Program-made: the position numbers and the translations under genes
DNA from: Breviolum minutum Mf 1.05b.01
Taxonomy: Eukaryota; Sar; Dinophyceae; Suessiales; Symbiodiniaceae
Length of the DNA: 64,000 bases
Assembly: GCA_000507305.1 (NCBI GenBank)
Contig: DF241035.1
Coordinates: 1-64,000, forward strand
Direction: 5' to 3'
In this document: piece after piece, positions 50,500 to 61,270 of the stretch
How positions within the stretch are numbered: position 1 is the first letter of the stretch
Layout of the letters: every line of letters begins with the position of its first letter
The notes under the pieces: model-generated
The model's input: the letters and a program-made list of their open reading frames with translations, nothing else
Told to the model about the DNA's origin: nothing
Databases searched by the model: none

Positions 50500-51530
50500 T
50501 GGACTGTTTTGCATACAACTGACGACTTGAATCTTTGGATAAAGGGTGGTATGCGCTGTGCGTGTGTTCAAACTGAAACTTCGACGGAAAATGGCAGTTT
50601 GGCTTTCAATTTCATTTGTTAAATGTATGAACATGAAACGTGGAAAATAATCTAACATGCAAAAATATAAGCGTACAACTTGCAATTTTTGCAACAAATC
50701 ACAAATTCACCTTCATTGGTTTGCTCTAACATTTCCAGTAAAAACGAAACCTACAATTGAATCATTTGATACCGCTCTGAACACTGTTGAAGTTTTCCAG
50801 GAAAAACACAGCTGATTTACTGGAGTCGGCATCCAAGTTCTCCGTAAATTTGACTGTCCTTCAATGATGAAACCCAAACTATTGGCACACAGTGGCAATG
50901 AATTAAACAGTTCAAGCACGTCAAACACAACGAGAAACTGTGCGAGCAAAGCACCAATCAATACAAAATGTGCCAAAGTAATTTTCATCTTAAAAAACAA
51001 AAATTTCAAATATTGACGGAAAATCACTGCAAACCTTTTGATATTTGGTACTTGTGCAAATTTTACCGTTGTTTGAATCTTTGTCAAATTTGTGGCAAAA
51101 AAAACAGAGAACAACGTACTAAGCTGAAAACCATGTTCCAATATCCTGATTATATAATTTGAAGAAACCAAAACGTTAAACTGTAAGAACTCCAAATATG
51201 TATAAACACTTGAAAGCTTTGAACATTGTCTGGAACCACAAAAATTTTCAGATGGAAAATAGCCACCGCGGATCTTCCAGATATGTTTTTGATTTCAAAC
51301 ACGAAATTTTGGGTGGGCGATTTGCATTGCGTGTTTTGCAAAAATAATGGATGTTTGGTACATTTTTTAATACCAAAGTTGCCTCTGATGTCACTATGGG
51401 ACCCCAAAATGCGTTCCAAAAAATGGCCTCACCCTCTATGACAGTAAGATGAACGTGACAAAAAAAGAGGCCGGCCTGCTGTGGCAGTCCAATTGTTTAA
51501 TGATTTTACTCTTAAAAAGTCCACTGCTAT
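50500..51530. other. A+T-rich stretch without supported gene
   Basis: A 160-codon open minus-strand stretch at 50,713-51,195 is rich in Phe, Leu and Ile and includes a hydrophobic segment. It lacks a match, an AG/donor structure or a clear stop context. I see no other feature. Confidence 0.5.
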
Positions 51531-51533
51531 ACA

Positions 51534-52139
51534 CAAGCCGAGAGCACGCATGTTGGTTGACCGAGGGGGTAGGCTCCGCTTGTATGAAGGGTAATGGGAA
51601 AGGTCTGCGATAAATAAGACTTTGAAATTTGTTCTTGCTATTAGCGACTGATTACCAACTCGACCCGAGTACAAGTCTTGGTGAAGATTTGGTCACTGAG
51701 ATAATACCATATCTTATGTCATCAGCAGCTCATTGAAGCTACAAGATCTTAGTAGATGTGAAATGCATAGCTGTTGTTGCAAATTGGAGTAGAAGCCCAG
51801 CCAGTACCGCAATAACAACAAAAAGCCGTGCAAGTCAAAAAGGGTGAAACGTATCAGCGGCAGCAGCGGACGGAGCACAACAAGGGGACTGCTAAAGAGT
51901 CAATGGGAAGAGAGCCCAAAAGGCAGGACTATGCGTTTCACATCGACTGTCATCTTTAGGTTCAATGAGCTGCTGATGACATAAGTATGTACAATCTCAG
52001 TGACCTATTTTTCACCAAGACTTTTCTTCGGGTTGAGTTGGCTACTCTGTGAGTATCAAGTATGGCAGACCTATCCCATGTCCTTTCATACAAGCGGAGC
52101 CTACCCCTTGGAAAATCAACATGTGTGCTCTCGGCTTTG
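51534..52139. mobile_element. Inverted-repeat (foldback) element
   Basis: Two arms of nearly 200 bases face each other. The left arm is 51,536-51,736 (AGCCGAGAGCAC, TAGGCTCCGCTTGTATGAA, then GTCATCAGCAGCTCATTGAA). The right arm, 51,962-52,137, carries the reverse complement of the same blocks in the same order. A non-coding loop of about 225 bases lies between. Arms of this length without an ORF fit a non-autonomous foldback or MITE-like element. Confidence 0.75.
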
Positions 52140-52229
52140 CCCACTGGCCCTTGATTGATTGACCGTGCAATTGATCATCTGCCCACCTACCCGTTGCAGT
52201 CTCTGGGAGTCTGCTTCGTGTTTGGTCCT

Positions 52230-53345
52230 TTGTTTTTTTTGGCTGGTCGCTGCTTGGCTCAATGTCTCCATTGTCCGGGCGGTCGCCCTTCAGTTAGCTG
52301 CAAAACATGAATGTTGTCACTTTGAGTGTTGGATTTAGGTAAAAACCAACCAAAGCAACAGCGGAAAATTGAAACAAACCCAAACACGATGCAGACTCCT
52401 AGAGTGCAAGGGGGAAAGGGCTAGTGGGCAAAAGCCGAAAGCACGTATGTTGATTTACCGAGGGGGTGGACTGAAAACGAATATGGGATAAGTTTGCTAA
52501 GGTTACCATGAAGGATTTATTCTGTTTTTAAGCGACTGGTAACCATCTCAACCAGACAAAAGGTCCTAGTGAAGTGGGTCATTTAGAGATCACCATTCAT
52601 GTGTCATCATCTGCTCATTCGAGTGTCTGCCAAAAAAGGCCAGTGTGGTCTCTTATTTTGGGCTGGCTTGCATGGCTCGATGGGACGGTCGCCTGTCAGC
52701 TGCAAATGATATAAAATGTCGCTTCGTTGTAGTTGGACACATCAACCAACAAAAAGCAACAGCCAAAAGTGAGAGCAGTGTAGATATGGCATTAAGTGCT
52801 GACACAGGAGCAACCGAACATGAAACGATTGGGCTTGTTTCAAGACTTTGGTCTCATCTCAGTCTCCACATTAGTCTCACATTTGGTCACCACTTTGGTC
52901 ATTTTGGTCACTAGAATTGGTCTCTCTGGTGACTTCATTGTTTCACATTTTGTCACCACATTGGGCATCACATGTAAGTGAACAGAACAGAGGAGGCAAC
53001 AGTTGTAGAGGTGAACATTATAGAGTAGAAGAACTGAGTAAAAACTGCAGAAAGCCAGAAGTATGCAGAAAAGGAAGGAATGACCAGATCACAGAAAGAG
53101 TAGAAGAAGTGAGTAGAGCAGGACAGAGAAACAAGTGGAACAGAGTAGAAGTGAACAGAAGAGCAGGAGGGAGAGCAGAGAGGCCTCTTTTCTTTCACTG
53201 TTCTGGGACCTTTTTGTGATAGTTCCTGGCCTGGATTGCATGTTACTTTTGTCTTGATGTACTACATAAATTTGTAATGATGGCCATAGCGTCTCTTATC
53301 ACCTTTTAGCTGACTGAAAAGGAGGGCGATCCGCCTGGGACATAC
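52230..53345. repeat. Further copies of the inverted-repeat family
   Basis: 52,428-52,620 is a diverged third copy of the left arm in the same orientation (AGCCGAAAGCAC, GTCATCATCTGCTCATTCGA). A neighbouring block (GGCTGG, GGTCGCC, AGCTGCAAA) occurs at about 52,245-52,310 and again at about 52,655-52,710, giving a period near 405 bases. A reverse-oriented remnant (TAGCTGACTGAAAAGGAGG) lies at about 53,308-53,342. The pattern suggests nested or tandem insertions of one family. Confidence 0.6.
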
Positions 53346-53400
53346 CCAAGCAACTGCCAGCAAAAAAGGAGGAGAGAACAGAACAGAGTAGAATTGAGCA
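52978..53400. repeat. Purine-rich GAACAGA/GTAGAA repeats
   Basis: Imperfect short repeats of AGAACAGAG and AGTAGAAG dominate 52,980-53,175 and recur at 53,365-53,400 (GAGAACAGAACAGAGTAGAA). There is no coding signal. They look like a decayed simple-sequence expansion. Confidence 0.65.
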
Positions 53401-53419
53401 TAATAGCATTTTTTTTTTT

Positions 53420-53984
53420 AAGCTGGCGCCGTGCGCGCTCCAAGGCTCTGACGGTCAAGAAAACGTCTGTGGTTTAGTGTAAAGCAAAACTGCAAAGCAG
53501 TCAAAGAAAAGGAAATACAATCAAGTGTAGCAAACAGGGCTTTGCCCAAATAGCTCAAGCATCGCTCTTAACTACACAAGGATGTACCTTCTTGAAACAA
53601 AAGCAACGAATTAGACGAATGACAATGTCATTCGGGAACAAAGCGGTGAAACAACAAAAACTGCCAAGCAGCACGTGAAACCAGCCGGCCACTCAGGGTC
53701 CTCTCAGTACTGCACCTCAACGAAATAGCAATGTACCCAAGGTAAAAAGCCACCCTCAAACCGCCGCACGACGGACGTGGAAACAACCACATTCATTTCT
53801 ATACAGACTATAGACGTGTAGAAGAGCCACAGACAGGAAATGCTCAAGTGCCCGCCGCCAAGAAAAATCAGGTCCCACATCACGGTTGAAATGGCCCAGC
53901 CCACAAATAAACAAGAGTTCCCTGACATTTTTGTTTTTGTAAGCTGGTGCCGTGCGCGCTCCAAGGCTCTGACGGTCAAGAAAG
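53420..53984. repeat. Duplicated 44-bp block
   Basis: AAGCTGG, then CCGTGCGCGCTCCAAGGCTC, then TGACGGTCAAGAAA occurs at 53,420-53,463 and again at 53,941-53,984 with one substitution (GGCGCC versus GGTGCC). The second copy directly abuts the tandem array that follows. Confidence 0.85.
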
Positions 53985-53989
53985 AAGAG

Positions 53990-54470
53990 AGTTCCAACTG
54001 GGCCTGCCACCCAAAAAAAAAATCTCAAGTTCCCAGATTGGAGTTCTAGCCCTGTCGCCTTCCAACTGGACCTGCCACCAAAAAGTCTCGAGTTCCCAGA
54101 TTGCTCTGTCATTTTCCAACTGAGCCTGCGCGCAAAAAGCTCGAGTTCCCAGATTGCAGTTGTAGACCTGTCGCCTTCCAACTGGGCCCACCACCAAAAT
54201 CTCAGGTTCCCAGATTGCAGTTGTGGCCCTGTCGCCTTCCAAATTGGGCCTGCCACCAAAAAATGTTCGAGTTTCCATTGCAGTTGTAGCCCTGTCGCCT
54301 TCCAACCACCAAAAAATCTCGAGCTTCCAGATTGCAGTTGTGCCCTGTTCCAACTGGATCTGCCATTTCCAGATTAGTTGTGGCCCTATCGCCTTCCAAC
54401 TGGATTCTCAAGAATCTCGAGTTTCCTGATTGCAGTTACAGCCCTGTCGCTTCCAACTGGATTGAGGCCG
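53990..54470. repeat. Tandem minisatellite, units of ~46-68 bp
   Basis: About eight units start TTCCAACTGG and continue CCTGCCACCAAAA, TCGAGTTCCCAGATTGCAG and TTGTAGCCCTGTCGCC. Starts are near 53,992, 54,060, 54,114, 54,176, 54,237, 54,300, 54,348, 54,394 and 54,452 (partial). Later units are shorter and more diverged. No reading frame is maintained. Confidence 0.9.
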
Positions 54471-54684
54471 AGGAAGCTGCGAAAAAATCCTATCCAGCTA
54501 CTCCATTGTGGAGAGAAAATACAGATCCTTATCAGCAATCTCAAACAACTAGGTCGCGTAGAAAATCATAATCAAATTTCCGTCAGAAAAATATGGCAGG
54601 TTCCCGGATTCCAACCTGAAAATTGCAGAAAATCATAGTCAATTTCCAGGCTCTTGCTATCAAGGTTCTCAACATCAAATCGTG

Positions 54685-54990
54685 ATAGTTTCTGAAAGAA
54701 ATGTGAGAGAGACCTGAAAATTGCTCAAAAACCACGGTAGTTAACACACGCAATCTTCCTGGTCAAATACAACAAGGTGGTTCAATGTCAATGCCAAGCA
54801 GAAACTCAACACCGATCTGAGGTGCCAGGCAGGATCCGACGTCACCTGACAATTCCTGAAAAGAAGTGTGAGAGAGACCTGAAAACTGCTGAAAATCATG
54901 GAAGATAAAACTCGCAATCTTGCTGGTCAAATGCAACAAGGTGGTTCAATGTCAATGCCAAGCAGAAAACTTAACAACCGTTGCTAAGAT
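54685..54990. repeat. Tandem duplication, ~180-bp unit
   Basis: GTGAGAGAGACCTGAAAA, CGCAATCTT, then CTGGTCAAAT and GGTGGTTCAATGTCAATGCC appear in the same order at about 54,700-54,810 and again at about 54,868-54,975. Scattered differences indicate an older duplication. Confidence 0.85.
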
Positions 54991-56855
54991 CACATTGACT
55001 ATACGCTTAATGCCAACTTTCACTGAGTCTTCTCTTCTGGCAAAGCGTTCTCGTCGCAAGTTATTCAATATGTGGACGTTTAACAGTTATGCAGCACCTT
55101 CCATCCTTTGGAAGCGGTGTCTTCCCTTTCGGTTTGCCAACCAGCCCTTGATCCATCGTCCGAAGAACAGGCCACCTTTACCCGCCCTTTGCACTCTCTG
55201 GGTGGCTGCATCGAGGTTTGGTTTTTGGTTTTGTTCAAGTTTACGCTGTTGCTTAATTTTGTGTTCTATATCTAATGATTTTGCGTCATCTTCACCCATT
55301 CGTATACAGAATGGCGACCGCCCGGACAACAGAGACGTTGAGCCATGCAGCAAACAGCGGAGAAAAACAAGCAGAAAACTTAAGAAAAAAAATCAAATAA
55401 AGCCTCAAGCTTTTAACGACAAAATCTTTTCAATCGTGCATCCACTTGTATCCTGAAAGTCAAACCAAAAAATTTTAAGTTCAGCGACAATGTAGAAGAT
55501 TACAGAAAGAATAAAAAAGGCCAAGGCGGGTGCACTCATCCCAAAATCATCCGTTCCAGGGAAACTTCTTAGAAAACGTGAAAATCAGCATGCATTCATC
55601 TGTAGCGTGAACTCAGGCCAAAACCTTGCCAGAACAAATGAAATGGAATACTCATCTGTCCGATCAAGTTGAAGGTACGAGAGACAGTTCTCGGCCACCA
55701 ACAACAACAAATACCCACCTGTCCGATCAAGTTGAGGTACGAGAGACAGTGGATTTTGATTGGTTTTGTTTGGTTTGGTTTGGTTTGTTTGGTTTGGTTT
55801 GATTTCGTTTGGTTGGTTTGCGAAAACACAAAACCCAAAACAAGTTTCGTTGAACCCCAAGGCACAACCACTCCAAATCACTTCTCCAGCAAACCTTTTG
55901 CTCGACACACGAACACGAACCAACCAAGGAGGATGGCTGTCTTTCAGTCTTTAAGTATATGCTACTTCTAGCATTACTTGTTTGTTCTCAGCTCTTGTGA
56001 CACATCTGAGCCAAGCTATACAAAGCAAAGCTTCATGAATGCAAAGGAGCATTCAAACACGGAAACTCTATTCCAAATGAATGCCGAGGCATTCGGTTTA
56101 AGGAAACTCCATTCCCAAACTAATTCTTTAGGAGGTCAAAACCTTCATTCCAACCTTCTATTCCAAACATCCACCTAACATCTCAAGACAAACTAGAGAC
56201 AGGAGCCATGCTTTGCTCCCCCCTCAGATCGAGTCTTTCACCACAGGCAGAACGCCTAACTGCGACTCTCTTCTCATCACTGAGGGGAGCAAAGCACCAC
56301 ACAAGATGTTACCAAATTGTGGATGTGCAAGCATCTTACTTTCAAATCATCAAATTGCCACAAAAGTTCACCTGACAGGCAAACATGGCACATGGTAAAA
56401 ACCATTCGAACCAGTTTCAAAGCCCCTAAGCTCTAGAAACCAAAACAAATTCCCTTCACTCACTCCACGCACCACGAAGCATCACCAATGCTTCTCATAC
56501 TCTTCCAGAAACCCAAATGAAACATCATTCCAGATACAAATCCCCAGATATCAAATCAGAAACCTTCGCTCCCAAAATGAATCGCCAGAAATCAAAACCA
56601 GAAACCTTCGCTCCCAAAATTGAATCTCCAGAAACCAAAATAGGATACATATGAAGCTCAACATCGCACCAGTATAAACACAATGCTCTGAATATCCAAA
56701 TTTCCTCACCCCCTTTCGATGTGAGATTCGTCCATCCAGTGTTGAACTATTGTATTGTACGTAAAGTGAATTCCAGCATATCAACTCAACCAGCTACCTT
56801 GCAGCAACTCATCGTGATGACAAAGTCCAGAAAATACGATGAATTCAAAGTGTGG
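54991..56855. other. Gene-poor stretch
   Basis: Apart from the repeats listed, no gene is supported. A 178-codon open plus-strand stretch at 54,920-55,456 has no recognisable domain. At 56,530-56,640 a 45-base unit (CAGAAACCTTCGCTCCCAAA) is repeated twice. Confidence 0.5.
55655..55815. repeat. Short duplication and (GGTTT)n run
   Basis: TGTCCGATCAAGTTGA with GGTACGAGAGACAGT occurs at 55,657-55,688 and 55,720-55,750. A GGTTT/TTGGT pentamer run follows at about 55,752-55,812. The sequence is G+T-rich without ORF significance; it does not match a TTTAGGG telomere. Confidence 0.8.
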
Positions 56856-56988
56856 AAACCCAGAGCACGTCAGCACCACCTAAGTGACCCTGACACTATC
56901 AGAAACCACGGGATGCTCATGTCAAATTCAATGGAAACCCAAAGCGTATCAGCACCACCGGAGTGACCCAGACACTATCAGAAACCAA
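56856..56988. repeat. Tandem duplication, 75-bp period
   Basis: GGAAACCCA, CAGCACCACC, GAGTGACCC/AAGTGACCC and GACACTATCAGAAACCA occur in order at 56,856-56,913 and 56,931-56,988. The second copy overlaps the end of the gag-like ORF. Confidence 0.85.
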
Positions 56989-57643
56989 TGAAATTCTTTG
57001 TTTGACATTGCAACACTACATGCATATAGCTTTCGGCAATACTCGCACATAGAAGATGGCCTGAGTCATTCAAACCAGCACACGATTGTATCCACCTGAA
57101 CTTGATTTTCAACAAGTACCGTGCCAAATCCCAGGCTTGCTTATCTCCTGTGGTCTTGCCATACTTGTTCTTGATGAAACCAAGGTAACGGCTCATGTCA
57201 GAATCACCTGACTTCGCCATTGCCACAGCCTTCTCAAAACAAATTCCGAGATCTGCATACTTGTCCATATCAATGCGAACTCTGCCCCACTGATAGACAT
57301 CTCTGAATTCTTCTGGCACAGCCACCGAATCATCCAAGTCAGAGTAGATTTCGGCCCAAACATCCTTTGGCACAAAGTTCTTTTCCATACTCTTCAATTT
57401 CAAATCATCTTCAGTAGGCTTCTGAACCTCAGGTTCAGGATCCACTTTTGCCCATCCATCATCAATCATACGACGCTTACTAGCATCGGTCATGGCACCG
57501 GTCCCGGTACCGGCAGATGAAATAGACTGGGTCTTACCACCACCCTGAGTCGAGGTAGATTGCATCTTACCACCATCCATCAAGCCAGCATCCAAAGCCG
57601 TCTTCATGAGATGCTGCAACTCAGCTAACTCACGAGAATCCAT
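56978..57643 (-). CDS. Gag-like ORF of a retroelement
   Basis: A 221-codon open frame starting MDSRELAELQHLMKTALDAG. The N-terminus is low-complexity (Gly, Ser, Thr), followed by a charged region and then a helical part (YLGFIKNKYGKTTGDKQAWD, LARYLLKIKFRWIQSCAG). There is no zinc knuckle or enzyme motif. It lies in the same orientation as the copia remnant, about 400 bases downstream of it. I infer the start (gag/ORF1) of a second, truncated element. It could instead be an unrelated small gene; no family is recognised. Confidence 0.4.
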   Translation of the reverse strand: MDSRELAELQHLMKTALDAGLMDGGKMQSTSTQGGGKTQSISSAGTGTGAMTDASKRRMIDDGWAKVDPEPEVQKPTEDDLKLKSMEKNFVPKDVWAEIYSDLDDSVAVPEEFRDVYQWGRVRIDMDKYADLGICFEKAVAMAKSGDSDMSRYLGFIKNKYGKTTGDKQAWDLARYLLKIKFRWIQSCAGLNDSGHLLCASIAESYMHVVLQCQTKNFIGF

Positions 57644-57889
57644 GGCAACTGACTACGTGAGTAAAAAGTGCCAACCAGCAACCAACAGTGAGCTACTCGG
57701 AGTGCCTTTAAACCAACAAGCAGCAGTCGTGCCAGCTGTTTCAGTTTGCTTGTTCGAAATCCGCCAGGTCTCTAAGAGACCTAGGTGTGTCCAAAACAAA
57801 ATGCAAAATGGAACCTTCCTTTCAAAGGAAATTCGCAAAATTCACAAATCGCAAAAATCCAAACAAATACATGCAAATTCATGCCTACT

Positions 57890-58010
57890 TTCGCCCACCG
57901 GAGTGGGGTACCTTCTTCGGTCAGTTCTGAAGCTACGCGAAAGAAAAGCGTCCATGCAATTTGCCCACCGGAGTGGGACCTTCTCCGGTCAGTTCTGAAC
58001 CCAAAAATTC
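57890..58010. repeat. Two copies of a ~40-bp block
   Basis: GCCCACCGGAGTGGG, then CCTTC, then CGGTCAGTTCTGAA occurs at 57,892-57,931 and 57,961-57,999. It lies between the gag-like ORF and the copia remnant, where an LTR or untranslated leader would be expected, but no LTR ends can be defined. Confidence 0.75.
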
Positions 58011-58041
58011 AAACCTAACCAAAAACGGCCCCAAAAACATC

Positions 58042-59060
58042 CTAGGCTCTCAAAGCTCTCTTGGCACCTTGAATCATTGCTTTTGCAAGAAATTCAATGT
58101 AAAAGGCAGTTTCACTCCACACAACTTCTTCGAAGCTTGCATGTTCCGCGCAGTCACAAGTTGAAAACCGTTTCAAAGTTTCAATGTAAACCTTAGAGTT
58201 GGATGGAAAAACCCAGACATTTACCAACAGGCTTACCATCTTTCGTCACAAACCCTGTCTTACAGAGTCGCGCCTTAGTGTATAATTGTGTCCAGCATTC
58301 TTCAAAGTCTTTTGACAGAGTGCGAAATTCCAAATATCATTGTTCCATGGCAATTCTAAACTGTTTGCATCACCTAGCTTCAAATACCGCTCAACTTTCG
58401 GAAACAAGTCATACCATTCCCAATCAGAGTCCTTTGGCTCACCATCTCCAAAACGTTTAAGGGGTGACCCTGACGAACATGGACTTGACACATGAACAAA
58501 GGTCTTCACATTCATGCTTTCCACATGTTCTTTCACTTTCCGAAACGTTGAATCATATTCCATTCTTTCAGTGACACCAACGTAATGAATTCCCAATTTC
58601 TTGCAAACACGGTAAATGGAGGAAATTTCACTGCAACTAATCTCCACAAACATGAATGCACGGCCTAGATCAGAAAGTGTGTAAATAGGTCCACTCATCA
58701 CTTCAAAGCCGAGGGAATCCCTGTGATAACCAAAAGCAGCAGACCCCAAACATTTTGTCAGCAAATCACTGGGGTTGTCACATCCCTTTCGGAACTCCAG
58801 GATCAACTTATTGTCCTCAACACGTCCCTTCAACCATTCGATCCTGATTTCAAGATGTCGTGAACGCCTTGGCACGTCCATGTTGCGAAGCAACTTAAGC
58901 GATGACTCGCTATCCGAAAACAAAACCCCGGAATCTCCTGCAAACTGGTCTCACCAAAGGACCTAAGGACCCTAGCAACAATACGTCCCAAGCTTGATAT
59001 TTTTCTCCTGCATTGCCGAGCGAGCGCGAAGCATAGTCGGTCAACTACTGGAGACTCAAA
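58042..59060 (-). pseudogene. Copia-type pol: RNase H plus methyltransferase-like C-terminus
   Basis: Remains of the end of a Ty1/copia polyprotein. RNase H at about 58,930-58,740 reads FSDSESSLKLLRNM, RRSRHLEIRIEWLKGRV and NPSDLLTKCL, the usual D-S-x-S...R-H-x-x-[IV]-R...[AS]-D-x-L-T-K signature. After it, 58,690-58,290 encodes a second domain: FMFVEISCSEISSIYRVCKK, then FVHVSSPCSSGSPLKRF, then SLELPWNNDIWNF. These resemble the SAM loop, PC motif and a later conserved strand of cytosine methyltransferase-like domains that dinoflagellate retroelements carry. The frame breaks at about 58,950, 58,290 and 58,210: CKTGFVTKDGKPVGKCLGF and then CDCAEHASFEEVVWSETAF are in the other two frames. No reverse transcriptase or integrase is left, so the copy is dead. 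Confidence 0.7.
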
Positions 59061-59295
59061 ATGATCAGAAGCTAATTGAGTGCAGAATTTCACAAGACCA
59101 TCCCAAAAAGAAAGCAAACAAACACCCAACCAAAGCACAACACAAACCAACAAAACCAAAAACAAACAACCCACAAGGTCCTGTGAAAATTCGCAAAATA
59201 TGTGAGACAAAGGTGAAACAACTCGCGCCCCTCTCAGCCCCTCATGCCATCTCTTCGACCATGTAGATTCCTCCATGTCATCCGTGTAATTTTTA

Positions 59296-60975
59296 GATGT
59301 CCGTCATGTCAACGTCAGCCTCTCCTTGCTCAGGCGGGTCTCTCACATCCGGCAAGAGTCGACGTCGCTTGAGCTGGTAAGCGCCCTCTTTGGTCTGCAC
59401 AATTTTCCATAAATGTCTCAACTTCACCACGAGCAACCTCTTCCTTGCCCCTGAAAACCTGTAAAAGGCCCTGTAGGTCCGGAACCACAGGTGCACTTTG
59501 ATCTTTGAAGTAGTGCATCCACTCTTTACATTGATCCCACCATGTCCGGACTGCTTTGAGATCAGGTCCTCGATAGGCTTTTTCTTCATAGGGATTCTTG
59601 TGGCTGCCCCTGGCAGCCTTGTCGAAAAGCAGTGCATACAGTTGATCACGTGACTTCCCAGTAGGGGCAGCAGTGTACATCCGGCTACCCAGAACGTGCC
59701 AGCTCAGCCTGACCTCCATCCATAGGTGCTTGGCCTGCAGCCTGCGCCGCTCTTAATCTCCTCTGTGAGAGTTCCCCGAGTTGTAAAGGTGGGCCACAGG
59801 TTCTTTTGCGACAGCATGAAGTTGAGCCAGTCATCAGCATCTTGACGACCCGGCAACATAATAGCGACCGTAAGTCTTTGACCTGGAGCGCCCTGCCATG
59901 CAGCGGAGCATTTCTGTGAGAAAACATCGCACAGGATGCCTTCGTGTAGCACAGTATAGCTGTCCAAGAGAGCTTTATCATCCAGCTCAAGCCAGAAAAC
60001 TCTGCTGCTAACATTGAGCACCGGCACTACTGTTGCACCTGGCAATGACCATTGTCGGATTTTATACACCACCTTGGTGCTGTCGCCATCTGCCATGGCC
60101 GCACCAGAACCAGCAGCCTCTTGCCGAGATTGCACATTTGTCCAGTTGAACCCAATCCGCTTTCCAGGCATCAAGACACCAAAAGGATTGATCCTCCGTC
60201 CGCACCGGCCAGAGAATGTAGCACGGCAGGTCAGTGCCATCCATAGCATACCCAAAGACATATCGTAGCTCATAGGGTTCCTGATCTTGTTTCCATGGGA
60301 TGGGAAGTGTATTCCAACATTGGGCAGCACATTCATCCACATTTATCCTTGAGAGCAGTCTGCTTACCCTGGTAGAAAGCCGCCGACGCCTGGTAAGGTC
60401 TACCACAATAAGGTGGAGTCTTCGCACCCTTGGGGTATCATCATCTTCAGTAATAAAGGCCTCCACCAGAGCCAATGGCGGATACACACCGTTCACCCTC
60501 GAACAGGAGAGCCGCAGGCTGTGCAGGAATGCAGAATCATCAGTGCCTCAAGCAGATCCTTCATCTTTCAATCTGAGTATCAACACTGAGTCGTCCTGGG
60601 CATCAAGTCCACTGAAGCAGGCCCCATATTTCAGGCAGCCCATGATTGTTGCCGCTCCAACCAGACCACGCATGTCCAATGGACCCATGATTACGCATAT
60701 CTGCTGGGCTCTCGTAAGGGCCACCGTTGCTCTTGCAAAGGCTTCTTCTTTCTGGGCATCCTGCTCCTGCGGAGTGAGCTGATGGAAAGTTTTCCCACGT
60801 CCTCCACTGAGGAATCCCACTCTGGTTTGTGCCAGCAAGACAAGATAAGCAGTCATTAAGCCATTACCATGGCATTTGGGAGTTTCATCGGTGTTTGGTA
60901 GTTTCATACTCTGTTGCCCTTCTTTTCTAGCATCCTCAAATTGGGATAGCTTTGAAGTTTTTGGGTTCTACAGGT
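59296..60975 (-). pseudogene. SF1 helicase C-terminus with stop and frameshifts
   Basis: The most upstream part reads QKEEAFARATVALTRAQQI then GPLDMRGLVGAATIMGCLK, which fits motif VI (V-A-L-T-R-A) of Upf1/ZNFX1-type superfamily 1 helicases. An in-frame TGA interrupts it at 60,548-60,550, after which the same frame continues (FLHSLRLSCSRVNGVYPP) to about 60,180. The coding sense then moves to a second frame (MADGDSTKVVYKIRQWSLPG), to a third at about 59,720 (YTAAPTGKSRDQLYALLFDK) and to another at about 59,420 (AYQLKRRRLLPDVRDP), ending VDMTDI at 59,296. The ATPase motifs are missing. I infer a decayed fragment. Sequencing errors could explain the shifts but not the TGA as easily. Confidence 0.65.
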
Positions 60976-61049
60976 AAAGAAGAAGTCTTGTCAGAATATT
61001 TGTCAGATAATGCCAGAATATTTGTCAGATTTTTCCACATGGTTAGACA

Positions 61050-61270
61050 TGGTTTAAATTGGACACCAGTTGGGGATGTCGGTTGGGGATGTCAGTTGCC
61101 AGTTGCCAGTTGGACCAGTTGGGGATGTCAGTTGGACACATGGCTGTCAGTTCCATGAAATTCTAAATGATTTGTAGTGAGATGGTTGAAGATGTCAGTT
61201 GGGGATGTCAGTTGAGACTCACGGCGTCTGTTGGGACTTGGGGATGTCAGTTGCCAGTTGCCAGTTGATG
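61050..61270. repeat. GTTGGGGATGTCA minisatellite
   Basis: Irregular repeats of GTTGGGGATGTCAGTTG with CCAGTTG fillers at 61,068-61,145 and 61,195-61,270. There is no coding meaning. Confidence 0.85.

Noticed and set aside
50713..51195. 160-codon open minus-strand stretch
   Set aside because: It is A+T-rich and hydrophobic by composition, with no family, signal or splice evidence; chance openness is likely.
55752..55812. Interstitial telomere repeat
   Set aside because: The unit is GGTTT/TTGGT, not the TTTAGGG type found in dinoflagellates and plants.
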